This document shows positions 1 to 10,559 of a DNA stretch of 64,000 nucleotides, in pieces; position 1 is the first letter of the stretch, and the number at the start of each line of letters is the position of its first letter. The notes under the pieces were generated by a model. That model made no database searches and was not told the DNA's origin. It saw only the letters and a program-made list of their open reading frames with translations. Source of the DNA: Trichoplax sp. H2 (taxonomy: Eukaryota; Placozoa; Uniplacotomia; Trichoplacea); contig NOWV01000020.1 in the NCBI GenBank assembly GCA_003344405.1, positions 1 through 64,000 on the forward strand. Reading direction: 5' to 3'. The translations under genes and the position numbers were made by a program.

Positions 1-199
1 CGAACTGTAAGTAGATGATTTGCATTCCCTATTACAACTATTAATTTCAGTATGTGTATAAGTGTCACTGTCATAAAGAGTCAGTGCTATATTAAAACAC
101 AGTATATCCAAATTAGAAGTTAACTAAATAAGGATAGTCTAACAGAATTATCCTAACATAGATATTTCTACTGTAATACAGTATTTAACACTGTAACAA
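1..199 (+). repeat. MITE-like family A, 3' part of a copy
   Basis: The first 199 bases match the 3' third of the family A copy at 16509-17135, with small differences. The copy ends in ctgtaacaa, whose reverse complement TTGTTACAG resembles the opposite end (TTGTCACAAAACAG) of other copies. Family A therefore seems to have short TTGTNACA terminal inverted repeats. No coding potential is visible. The 5' part lies outside the window. Confidence 0.75.
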
Positions 200-849
200 T
201 CATTAACTGTATTATAACAATAATAAAGCTGTAAATAAACTATGACATCATTAATACTCGTATTACGCATATCACACCTTTATAAAATATTATATGAATA
301 TTGGCCGTATAGTAAATCGCTTAACTTTGCATTTCCGTTGCTAACTAAGAAAAAAAATGCTACAGGTACAAATTTAATTTAAACTTTAATAGCAAATCTG
401 CAAGACAAATTACTGAAGCATTCAAAAAGTGTACAAGTTCATCTGCTACTACCATTACCGTAACTACCATTACCGGTATTTTTCTCTAAACAACTAACAG
501 TAGATTAAGTAATACCACTCATATAACTTTCCTAGAGGCTACATTTTGCACAAATGATCCCTGATATTGATTATTCATACATACATACTTCATTTTTAAC
601 AAATTGATACCTTTTCTTAATAAGAAATACTGTAATGAATTCTACGAAATTTAGTTTACTGGTCCATGAACGATAGACTAATTTTAAAATATTGAAGTAT
701 ATAGCATTAAACACATGCTCATAAAAGTTAAAGTAATTAATTAAAATTAAGGCTTCTTAAGCTGCATCTAAATTAAACACGCTATAATTAAACCATTAGA
801 AGAATTATTTTAATAAATTGTATGTATTATTAAGAAACAAACTACCGAT

Positions 850-1380
850 TTGATATTGTAATGTATCTAGTATTGTGATTGTAGACTGCTAGCCATGTTT
901 AGTATAATGTACGGTAGATATTATCCTAAGATATATTTGGTAGCTATAACTATAGACTGTAGTGGTAGAGACTCTATGCTAGGGTACAGATGGCTATATA
1001 CAGTAAGGTGTTGAGTTACTAATATGGCTATAGGTAAAAATAGAACTGTAAATCATATATTAGGATATGGTTAATTCATTGTACTTTGGCTGATGTAAAT
1101 AATGTCTACGTAAGTACTGTAGTCGTATCCATATTGCATTAATGATGGTCCGCAGTAGAATAGTCTTACTAAGAATAATTTAACTATGTGTAAAATAAGG
1201 TAAAAGGTTGCCATGCGGATTGTAGCTGCGAATGCTACGAAAAGTATAAAAGCATGCAACTTTGGATCATTCAGTTAGTTCGCTGTAGAAGTCTTTAGTA
1301 GTAGTATTCGGCTAAAGTAGAGCTGTGTGTAGTTGATCTTTGTATAAGATTCAATAAAGCCCTTATTTTTCTAAAATTTG
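850..1380 (-). repeat. Dispersed repeat family B, copy 1
   Basis: About 530 bases match, in reverse orientation, the copy at 35233-35757. A second partial copy follows at 1544-1878. The minus-strand reading frame at 1071-1259 (62 codons) is open here and in the second copy. It is broken by a one-base deletion in the third, so I treat the family as non-coding or as a decayed element. One edge lies where all copies read ctaaaatttgg. Confidence 0.75.
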
Positions 1381-1523
1381 GAATTTCGTGATCGGTATAT
1401 ATCACAGATATCTTCAAATTTATAAAAATCACGCAACAGAAGATAATTGCAAACTATAAATAAACTGAAGTCAACAGAAGTTCCGGTTTCCCATTCTTCG
1501 ACGTCGATATGTTAAAAAGGAAA

Positions 1524-1543
1524 NNNNNNNNNNNNNNNNNNNN
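1524..1543. other. Assembly gap (20 N)
   Basis: Twenty N. The sequence straight after it (1544-1878) repeats 1077-1412 almost exactly, so the two contigs may be unmerged alleles rather than true neighbours. Confidence 0.95.
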
Positions 1544-1878
1544 TCATTGTACTTTGGCTGGTGTAAATAATGTCTACGTAAGTACTGTAGTCGTATCCAT
1601 ATTGGATTAATAATGGTCCGCAGTAGAATAGTCTTTCTAAGAATAATTTAACTATGTGTAAAATAAGGTAAAAGGTTGCCATGCGGATTGTAGCTGCGAA
1701 TGCTACGAAAAGTATAAAAGCATGCAACTTTGGATTATTCTGTTAGTTCGTTCTAGAAGTCTTTAGTAGTAGTATTCGGCTAAAGTAGAGCTGTGTGTAG
1801 TTGATCTTTGTATAAGATTCAATAAAGCCCTTATTTTTCTAAAATTTGGAATTTCGTGATTGGTATATATCACATACG
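1544..1878 (-). repeat. Repeat family B, partial copy 2 (likely allelic)
   Basis: Nearly identical to 1077-1412, including bases beyond the family B edge (aatttcgtga followed by tatatatcac). Sharing flanking sequence means this is a duplication or a second allele rather than an independent insertion. The copies part at 1878/1412, where one reads atacgtaa and the other agatatct. Confidence 0.75.
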
Positions 1879-2535
1879 TAATTTTTATTGCGATACACTT
1901 TTAAGGGCTTAAATATCACGAATACCTTAAGAATTAATAAAGAAGCAATTTATGTGAAAGTGAATAGCAATGAAGATGTTAAAATACTGATTATTTAATT
2001 ATTTAATTATATAGGATCTAGTCACAATTTATGAATACATTTGCATTATCTTTATTATTTAAGTGGTGTAAAATATTACTATACCTATTGGAAGCTCTAT
2101 TGGAGATGAATACAATCACAATCACAACGAGGTTAGAGTAATTCCTTTCACATAAAGAAACTTTAAGACAAAATGGGCCGTAAGACTCTTATACTATCCT
2201 ATAGAAATGAATCCATAACTAAAGGCATCGAAGAGTAGTATAAATACCTCGGTGCCCGCTTATTTGAAGGGAAGGCAGATGGTATGTACAGGATCGACTC
2301 ATGCTAATTGCAGAACAATTGGATGACCGGTATTGCGCGTAATAATAAAACAAATAACAGACTAATTAGCAAATATTTGAGAAAATGTGAGAATTCGTTC
2401 ATCGACCCGGATTCGTATATGACTGCTTTTGAAATAGTGGAAAACGCAAAGTCTATACTTCATTATGTTACAAAATATTGTAACTGATATCAGAGTAAAG
2501 TTATGTAATAACATTACATTAAGTTAAAAGTTGAA
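1879..2535. other. Non-coding stretch, nothing recognised
   Basis: AT-rich sequence with frequent stops in all frames and no match to the other repeats in this window. Confidence 0.5.
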
Positions 2536-2646
2536 AAACTACCTAGAAATGTACGCCGTAATATTACCCCAGGAGCACGTAGGTAAAGAGATTGTTATGC
2601 CAAAAGCAGAATTGTTTCCTTTCAATACAATATTGAACTCATTGAT
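2536..2646 (+). repeat. Direct repeat D, copy 1
   Basis: 111 bases recur at 3046-3156 at a constant offset of 510 bases, with about five substitutions and no indel. Both begin aaactacctagaaatg and end gaactcattgat. No protein-like reading frame is seen. Confidence 0.85.
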
Positions 2647-3045
2647 GCAGTTTAATCTTTTTAACTTATTCTTAAATGTTGAATGTTGAGCATCAATAAC
2701 TGAGATACGAATGGTAGCACCTATACACTTTTCCCTAAGCCATTAAATAATAGGTCTAAACGTAAAGTACTAAATTTTCTTCTCGAAAAATGGTTATGGC
2801 TTCGTAAACAGGATATAGAAGTATCTACGCGGCCGAGAATTACGTATTGTATCGTTTTGTAGCAATGGCATTTGATACGCAGTCTCTGGCTGATACGGTA
2901 TTATACACGATGCATAACATATAGAGTTCAAACACGTCTATGTAATTGTATCATTATGCCGTCTGCGATAGTAGGCTTGCTAGCAGTGAGTAGCAAGTCA
3001 AAAAAGCTTCAGACCTGACTATGTAATAAGCATGTTTAATGCAGG

Positions 3046-3156
3046 AAACTACCTAGAAATGTACGCCGTAATATTACCCCAGGAGCATGTAGGTAAACAG
3101 ATTATTATGCCAAAAGTAGAATTGTTTCCTTTCAATACAATATTGAACTCATTGAT
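3046..3156 (+). repeat. Direct repeat D, copy 2
   Basis: Second copy of the 111-base repeat at 2536-2646. The roughly 400 bases between the copies are not repeated here, so the pair could be ends of an inserted segment or a dispersed duplication. Confidence 0.85.
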
Positions 3157-3641
3157 TTCCTTATTCATAAGGTGACTTAAGAATTTGGAAGACAAATTTC
3201 GCGAAATTCAAGCTCGATTTATTTGTTAACCGAGAATGATGATATTCGTCTAGATTTTTTCTCTGCTGATATACTTAAAAATAAATTGGCCCGTTTAACA
3301 ATATAAAGATATCTTATAGAAGCAAGTAACACGAACAGTTAATCTTGATAAATGGAGCTTAAAAAAGTCTTTTTTGAAAATTTGACTTCAATAAATAATG
3401 GTAACCCTGAGTTAATTTGTTTTTCACGGAAAGCATGCACGAATACAAGTCATCATATTGCCATAATAACCCACCCTTAAAGCTAGATACCTAGGTATCT
3501 GTAAGGTCAAATTCCTTTTAACAATAAAATTAGTCTAGGAGTCAAGAGTCAAATTTGGAACTACTAACTACTTTATTTCTCGAAAGATCCTCGCTTTATA
3601 GACTATTGTCTATACAAAAGCAAGTTAATATCTTTATCACT

Positions 3642-3665
3642 AGATAGAGAAGACCTTCTCTATCT
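3642..3665. mobile_element. 24-bp relic of the hairpin element, with 6-bp target duplication
   Basis: The segment starts AGATAGAGAAGACC and ends TTCTCTATCT. These are exactly the left 14 and right 10 bases of the 361-bp palindrome at 23681-24041. It lies between perfect copies of ATCACT (3636-3641 and 3666-3671). The simplest reading is an insertion of the same element that lost its middle, as long palindromes often do through replication slippage or incomplete repair. It forms a 10-bp stem with a GACC loop. Confidence 0.8.
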
Positions 3666-3671
3666 ATCACT

Positions 3672-4492
3672 AACCTTAATTGTGACTTTATAGCACTAAT
3701 AAGCATGAAACGGATACTTGAGCATTACTCGAATTTTCCAAAGTTTCTCGTCTAAATCAGCATTCGAGATCACAATATCAAGCACTTAGTCATATCCATA
3801 ATAAAAATCAGCCAATGCCGGTATCTACAGAATTTAATATTAATAGCTTACATCTCCAATTAATTTGAACTTGCATATTTGAGATACATATCCTGCAATA
3901 AAATGGTTTTAACTGGAAATTTTTGCTAAGTAAATAACTTTAAATTTGGCTTATTAAAATAAAACAAATTTCTAATGTAGTACAATATTCTTAATTACTC
4001 TTATAATTTTAAGAGTAACTTATTTTATAGGTAAGTCCGTCGAAAAAAATGTCTTTCTTCCACTCCTAAAAATAGTTAAAAATTGCTGATTCAGTACTGC
4101 AGATAGTCGATTTAAACTCTGGAGCAATGATCCAATATAAGTTATATAAAACACAATCTAATTCTCCATTACAATCTTCGACTTAAAAAGTTAAAGACCA
4201 AATTAGTAGATTAATCATAAACAAACTATATTCGCGTACAAGTGCACCTTTTCACCATGTTATCTATCATTTCAAATCATTTTATTAAGAGCGGCCGACC
4301 ACCGGTTTTCTATATCACATGGTGATTTACTTCAATTTCCTATTACACTTTCAAAAACATATTACTACTATAATGAGCCTAATTTACTATTATCCTATAT
4401 TAAAGGTGCTCATGGAAATTTCTCTAATTTTCTAAATTGTAAGGTTTGTAATCAATCATACAAATAGAATGATAATGTAGCAAATGTCAGGG
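3672..4492. other. Non-coding stretch, nothing recognised
   Basis: AT-rich, stops in all frames, no repeat recognised. Confidence 0.5.
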
Positions 4493-4629
4493 CGTGACAG
4501 TGTTATGTACTGTATTAGAGTAGAAATATCTATGTTAGGATAATTCTGTTAGCATATCCTTATTTAGTTAACTTCTAATATAGATATACTGTATTTTAAT
4601 ATAGCACTGACTTTTTATGACAGTGACAA
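4493..4629 (-). repeat. MITE-like family A, truncated copy
   Basis: Reverse-orientation match to the 3' end of family A, from its terminal tgacagtgtt through gttaggataattctgttag to atgacagtgac. It matches the copy at 24615-25246 over about 135 bases and then stops, so it is truncated. Confidence 0.75.
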
Positions 4630-5736
4630 CTTCCGTAATCAGAATCGTAATCGACTGGTCTAGACAATAAGTTAAGTCTTTAACTTAGAATAAAATCACA
4701 AATCTAACTTATAAACCGAATTATTAAGCGCTTAAATAGTTATTTTAACGGTATAAACGATTTAACTACATTAATACCTCGCAGAGCTACGATAACTATT
4801 TATAGGTGATATTTCACTTAAAGCATTTCATTCAGGATTTCTCTATACCCTAGTCTAGTCCTATTAAATACAGAATTAATATGGAAATGTCTTCGATTAT
4901 CGTTATTTCTTATCTAACACATTTAGGATAAGATTTTAATTTAGAATATTCAAATTTTACAAGTGGGGTTTATAGTAAATCGGCAGATAACAATAGTATC
5001 AGCTAAACCAATTCCCAATATCTATATTTGCAATCTATCTCTAAATTTAGGGATTACTATCTAAACGGAACAATATCTATCCAGTTAAGGTTACAGCGTT
5101 ATAGCGAAAACACTTATATGACTGATCTTGGTCTTACTGCAGGTATTCACAGTATATTTAGTAATGAAATAACCTAAGAAGCTGAATGACATTCGTCATA
5201 CCCTAATATAGTCTAAATCTACATATTTACACATAAGAAATACTTCCAGCAATTTAGTACTGTGACATTGTTATACTATACTGTAAATTGAAAGATTTCT
5301 TAATAAAGTTTGGGTTCAGATGTAGCAGTGAGAGTGTATAAAAGCCCTGTTACTATCCCTACTCTGAAAAAAATTCGCAATAAATCGCTTTCGATTGTTG
5401 GTGGTTGAAAACAGTTTATGGCCTAAATTTATCGTTGGGTGTTGGAGTGACGGTGTTGCTGTTATGCTAAGATTGAGTGAATTACTAGATTGGTGATATA
5501 CAGTAAGGTAAGTCGTGGTGATAATCAGCTTACCAATTAATGGACTCACTAAACCTAACTTGGTCGTATAGTATTTTAACAATACACTACAAGACTACAA
5601 GGTATCGGGCTTACTTGCGTTTCTAGCCGATCACGCTTAGGTAATTCCTTTGATCGTTTCTAGTATTTTTATTTCGTACAATATGTAGTGTTACAAATTA
5701 CTGATACCGGGTCTTACCGTTATTAAGAACATAGAT
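4630..5736. other. Non-coding stretch, nothing recognised
   Basis: No gene seen. An 88-codon minus-strand frame at 5316-5582 has no recognisable domain and is within the range expected by chance. Confidence 0.45.
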
Positions 5737-5873
5737 GTTTAGGTTAAGATTATTTATGAGTGATAGGTTAAAAATATTTACTGATAGAAAAGCTATCGGT
5801 ATGCAAGGAATATCTCGGTTTGAAATGTCTCTCCTAGTATGGTACAATAATATTGTTGTTGTGTACAAGTTAG
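5737..5873 (+). repeat. Dispersed repeat family C, copy 1
   Basis: Matches 25411-25543 with substitutions and small indels. Shared blocks include the stretch around atttactgatagaaaagcta and the run with aatattgttgttgt. It is covered by an open frame (5735-5983) here, but the other copy is interrupted by stops and indels, so the frame is unlikely to be a conserved protein. Confidence 0.65.
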
Positions 5874-5890
5874 ATTTACTAGTACAAACT

Positions 5891-5980
5891 CCCGTCGCTA
5901 TGCTGGCGGTTTACATTGTTATAATATTACGAATTCCGGTAGCTTTACTGACGGATTATGTTCTTATAATATTAAACTTC
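5891..5980 (+). repeat. Two imperfect 45-bp tandem units
   Basis: Units 5891-5935 and 5936-5980 are alike (both contain ttataatatta and related blocks). Because 45 is divisible by three, the frame stays open and reads as two similar 15-residue hydrophobic repeats (PVAMLAVYIVIIL and PVALLTDYVLIIL). It adjoins repeat C. Not a recognised protein. Confidence 0.6.
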
Positions 5981-5983
5981 TAG

Positions 5984-8900
5984 AATATTATTTTACAACA
6001 ATTCCTTTTCTACTGTTACTTAAAGATTTTTTCGATAGACTACCATAAAGATGTAAGCATTTAAAAATTGTCTAAAACAAGTATAACGTAGCCTTACATT
6101 TCATTATTAAAAAATTTTTTAATCTTATATAGGATACAAGAAAGTTAAATTTAAAATGTCCAGCTATTTCGTTACACTTATTTAACTTAACTTTTTATAT
6201 ACTCAATATATCAAGAAAAGTGACTTCCTTAAATTCAACAAGAATTTACAGCCATTTGGTAAAACTTCTAGCAAATATTTCCAAATTTAAATTTATTAAC
6301 TTTTATTCCACAAACAAAAAATAATTAAACAGAAGACATCGCAATATAATGCTGCGCTTATTGTAAATTTCTATTAAAAATATATGTGCTTTCACTATCC
6401 ATTAGCCGTTCAAAAGATAACCACTAACATATGGTCTTTACTGTTTATAGGCTAATCAATTTAAGAGTTTAACTGTGCATTAACCGATTATAATAACATG
6501 GTTTATAATTAGATTGTGATATCAAGATAATAATAAACCAATAATTATTGACATACTGCCTTCCTAGATACAGATGTTATGGTCATTCATGCAGCTCTAT
6601 TTCATGTCAACAAAACTAGCTCAAGCAAATACAGTCATGGTAACGATATAAATACATATCTATATCATATTAAAGTAACAATTTAATAACACGTATTTTT
6701 AAATTGAAACTGAAATTCTAATATTTCTTTAGTCTACCGTAAATGGATAGTATTCGAGACTATTAGGAAATATCTGACTTTTATCCAGTTCAACCAACCG
6801 TCCCTGACTTTAGATTATCTCAGTTTTAATTCTATTCTGTAAAAGAGTTCAGAAATTTGCCTGTTGCTTGTGAAATAAGCAATCTACCTGAAAATTGACT
6901 AAGTAAAGATTCCAAAGTCATGAAAGAATCACGACTTTTGTAGCCATACTGTGATAAGGGTAAAGATAATATCCAAAGCATTTTGGCATTACAGTAATGA
7001 TATCAATACGTAAAAGTACTCCATGCATAAATAGAAGACTCTACAATAAACATCATACAGCAGAATGTAATGGGCAACTTTTATTGCCTTGAGATTTTAA
7101 AGATTTGATGTCATCATTTTGCAAGTTTTAATTTAATATATCACGCGTAGATGTAATAAATAGAGCAGTTTACTTTACGTTAAGGGATGCTGAGTTATAG
7201 AAATTAATGTTAAGATTTGTTTATCTGCCAATTTATCGAATTTATCTGGCTAGAAAAAGTTAGATGCTATGGATAGGAAATACGACACAAAATAATTCAA
7301 AATCGATATATACTGTACGGTAGCAACGATTAACAAGATTAAAACAAAGCAAAAACTCTTCCACTTTCCTAGCATAATTTCCTTAACTTCAACTAGCTTT
7401 TTATACTGTTAATTTTATGAAGTAATACGCAAGTACAAATAGCTAATTCAAATCCATTATACTCCATAAAAGTACTGTATATCATTCCTGATAGTTGGTT
7501 GATACTAAAGTCGGTCATGTCATCTGCAACCAAGATCATAGAATAAACAGAACAAGGGAAATTGAGTATATCACCTTATATTTACAATGTTTAACCAGTT
7601 AAAAGTAGATATGTACTGTATGCCTTCAATGTAACTTTTTGGCTGAAAATTTTTTAAAATCGTCGGATAAACTTTTATATTGTTTCTCATCATCAAAATA
7701 GTAGATTTAAATTAATTAAATAATCAATTTACGAAATTACCATTAACATATAGTAAGTAAATTGCATTTCTTAGAAAAAATTTGGCCGAGCGAAAGCTAA
7801 TAAGCCGGCTAATAAAAAGCAAACATGATACTTTAGGTCTAATAATACCAAGTAATTGGATTTAATTTTTACTATTTAAGATACGCATTCCGTTAAATTC
7901 ATAAATTTTTAATTTTGGTCAAGACTACATTCCTTATAGCTTTAAATTTAAAAGTACTTACTTAAAATAACTCTTGAAGAAGAGTTCTTATTATAATAGC
8001 ATCATGTATACCATTTTCGAAATAATTTTTTGCAGCACATGTTGTGAGGTTTGATGTGAGTTTCATTTATATCGCTACTTAATAACTACGCCTCATATTT
8101 TCTACGCTACTATATAGTTCATTTGGATTCTGAAATAGAATCTTTGATTACAGTCTATAGCTATGAGCTAGCAAATATTTATGCAGATAAACATAGAAAG
8201 CTACTCTATCGCACATCATACTAAATATAAGTAATAATCTATAATTCAATACAGGTACTGAGTTATATTACATTAGTTTCCTATAATCACTAATTTACAC
8301 TACACTTACATATTTTCTTATTACCGGTCGACTCTATTAACCGTTAATTCATTTCAAATTGCCTACTGACCTCAATTCCAATCATACTAATAATCAGAGC
8401 CAGAATATCTGATACTGAGACGATGGATTTTATTGCAGACTACATACATTAATTTACTACCAAGATACCAATGTACAATCATATAATTGGCAATCATTTA
8501 TCTGAGTTTCTTATTAAGAATATTGTCGTATATTGGTCATCAAACCTAGATGGATTTGAGTAATCTGTCCGCAGGTCCTAATTTTATTACATCAATCGAA
8601 GTAAGGTATTCTTTGGCTGTTAGCAACGAAATAATCTGATAATTAGACAAAGTATTTATATACAAACACAAATAGAAGCTTTTATATGTTCCGTTACCTA
8701 GAAACTGATACTAAATAAAGTATAACTATAATAAGTGCAGACCTTACCTTCGCATAATTAATTGCTTCTGTATGCAAAATGATCAAAGAAGTTATATTGT
8801 AGTTTTTCATGTCCTTTGAAGTCTCCAATTACGTGGTTTTTTTAGCTATTAAGGAATCTTAAAATTATAGCACAAATACAGTCAAGCATATTCGGTATCC

Positions 8901-9776
8901 TGTAATTGGAAACAGTATCCTTATCATTTAGGGCTAACCGGAGACATAGCTTTGACATTGAAGGCCTAGTAAAAACGTATCTAGCCTCAGTAAGATAGAT
9001 GGCACATTTATACAATCAGTTTCAATTACTAGTCCTTTACACTAACTGACAGAGTGACAAGATATATCTTTAATAAGTATGCAGTGGTTTAACGAATAGT
9101 GTACGTGACCATTCGGAGCAATTGCAGAAATCGGAGCTTGATTATTGCATCAACACTGAACTAGATGCATTGCAATTAGTAAGATAGGAAACTTTCCAGT
9201 GATAGTTGTTGAAATGAATTAATTAGCTCTAGTAAATGCATCGATGAGTTCAGAATCTCCGTCATTGTAATGGAAGTAAATTGGGCGTCATAGAAGCGGC
9301 GCCACCTGATTACAAATTATTTAAATTTGGGGGAAAGACGCTAAAGCTACATAATTTGTGTTTCAATCTTTTAACAATGAGTAATCGTATATCTCAGTAA
9401 ACAATCTGAATTAGAGAATATAACCTTAAAAGAGTTAAAGACCTTATCATTGTCTGTCTAATATCTATACTATAGAGAAAAATTTCACGGCAATAATTTG
9501 GCAAGTAATTTACCAATTCTTTTGTTATAAGTAGTAATCAATTTTAGCATATCCGCGTCGTGATTATATTCGAAACAATATCTACTCGAACTATCGTATT
9601 GACAATTGTTATATTAACTTATAGATGCATTAATTTTAATGATTCATTAAACATAATCCATTCTCAAACGTTAACCTAGTGGAAAGAGCAACGGTAAATA
9701 TTTACGAAATGAGACTGTTTACTGCGGACAACTTGTTGGTTTCAAACACATAGATTAATATATAGTCCATGTAATT
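5984..9776. other. Long non-coding stretch, nothing recognised
   Basis: About 3.8 kb of AT-rich sequence. I found no protein-like exon series, no RNA gene and no copy of the repeat families named here. Confidence 0.45.
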
Positions 9777-9928
9777 TCATACAAACGGTAAATATTTATC
9801 TGATATATCTTATTCATCAACAACACACTTATTAAGTAATTAATGGGTTGATTGACGGCATAATCAAACAATAAAAAATAAATATAATATTCACGTAATT
9901 ACAAATGAAGGTCCCATCAATTAGCAAT
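9777..9928 (+). repeat. 152-bp exact duplicate, copy 1
   Basis: Identical to 10408-10559 as far as I can read. It ends at the assembly gap. Left of position 9777 the two loci are unrelated, so this marks a structural breakpoint and not simple contig overlap. Confidence 0.85.
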
Positions 9929-9948
9929 NNNNNNNNNNNNNNNNNNNN
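9929..9948. other. Assembly gap (20 N)
   Basis: Twenty N directly after the first copy of a 152-bp exact duplicate. Confidence 0.95.
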
Positions 9949-10407
9949 TCCACAGACAACTGACTAATTATTACACTATTCTTCACGATATGAGTCTTGC
10001 CGTTTCTTGAGCAATTACTTACTTTATTCTACAAACACACGCGCTTAAATAGGTTTCTACAGTGAATTCCAATATTAACGAGTGAGAATTCATGCTTTAC
10101 AAGTTACATTAATTAGTATAATACCATTACTAACTATACATGTCGATATTCTCAGACTTAGATAGCTACAAGCTATCAGGTGTTAAGACGCTTAACCTTC
10201 GTCCATATACAGCTCAATTTTTAGAGATTAACACAACTTATAAACCTACAGTAAATTAACTGCTAACAACTTCTATTTTTATCTCATTTCTACCATCCTA
10301 TTATCAGCTACAAGCGCATTAAAACATAGCACATAACCTTATCTTATCTATTCATAAGCATTCATTAATCAACAGTTACTTAATTAGTAACGGCGTACCG
10401 TGACACT

Positions 10408-10559
10408 TCATACAAACGGTAAATATTTATCTGATATATCTTATTCATCAACAACACACTTATTAAGTAATTAATGGGTTGATTGACGGCATAATCAAAC
10501 AATAAAAAATAAATATAATATTCACGTAATTACAAATGAAGGTCCCATCAATTAGCAAT
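10408..10559 (+). repeat. 152-bp exact duplicate, copy 2
   Basis: Second copy of 9777-9928. The 459 bases between the gap and this copy (9949-10407) have no counterpart in the first copy's flank, so an insertion or deletion difference between two haplotypes would explain the arrangement. Confidence 0.85.
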
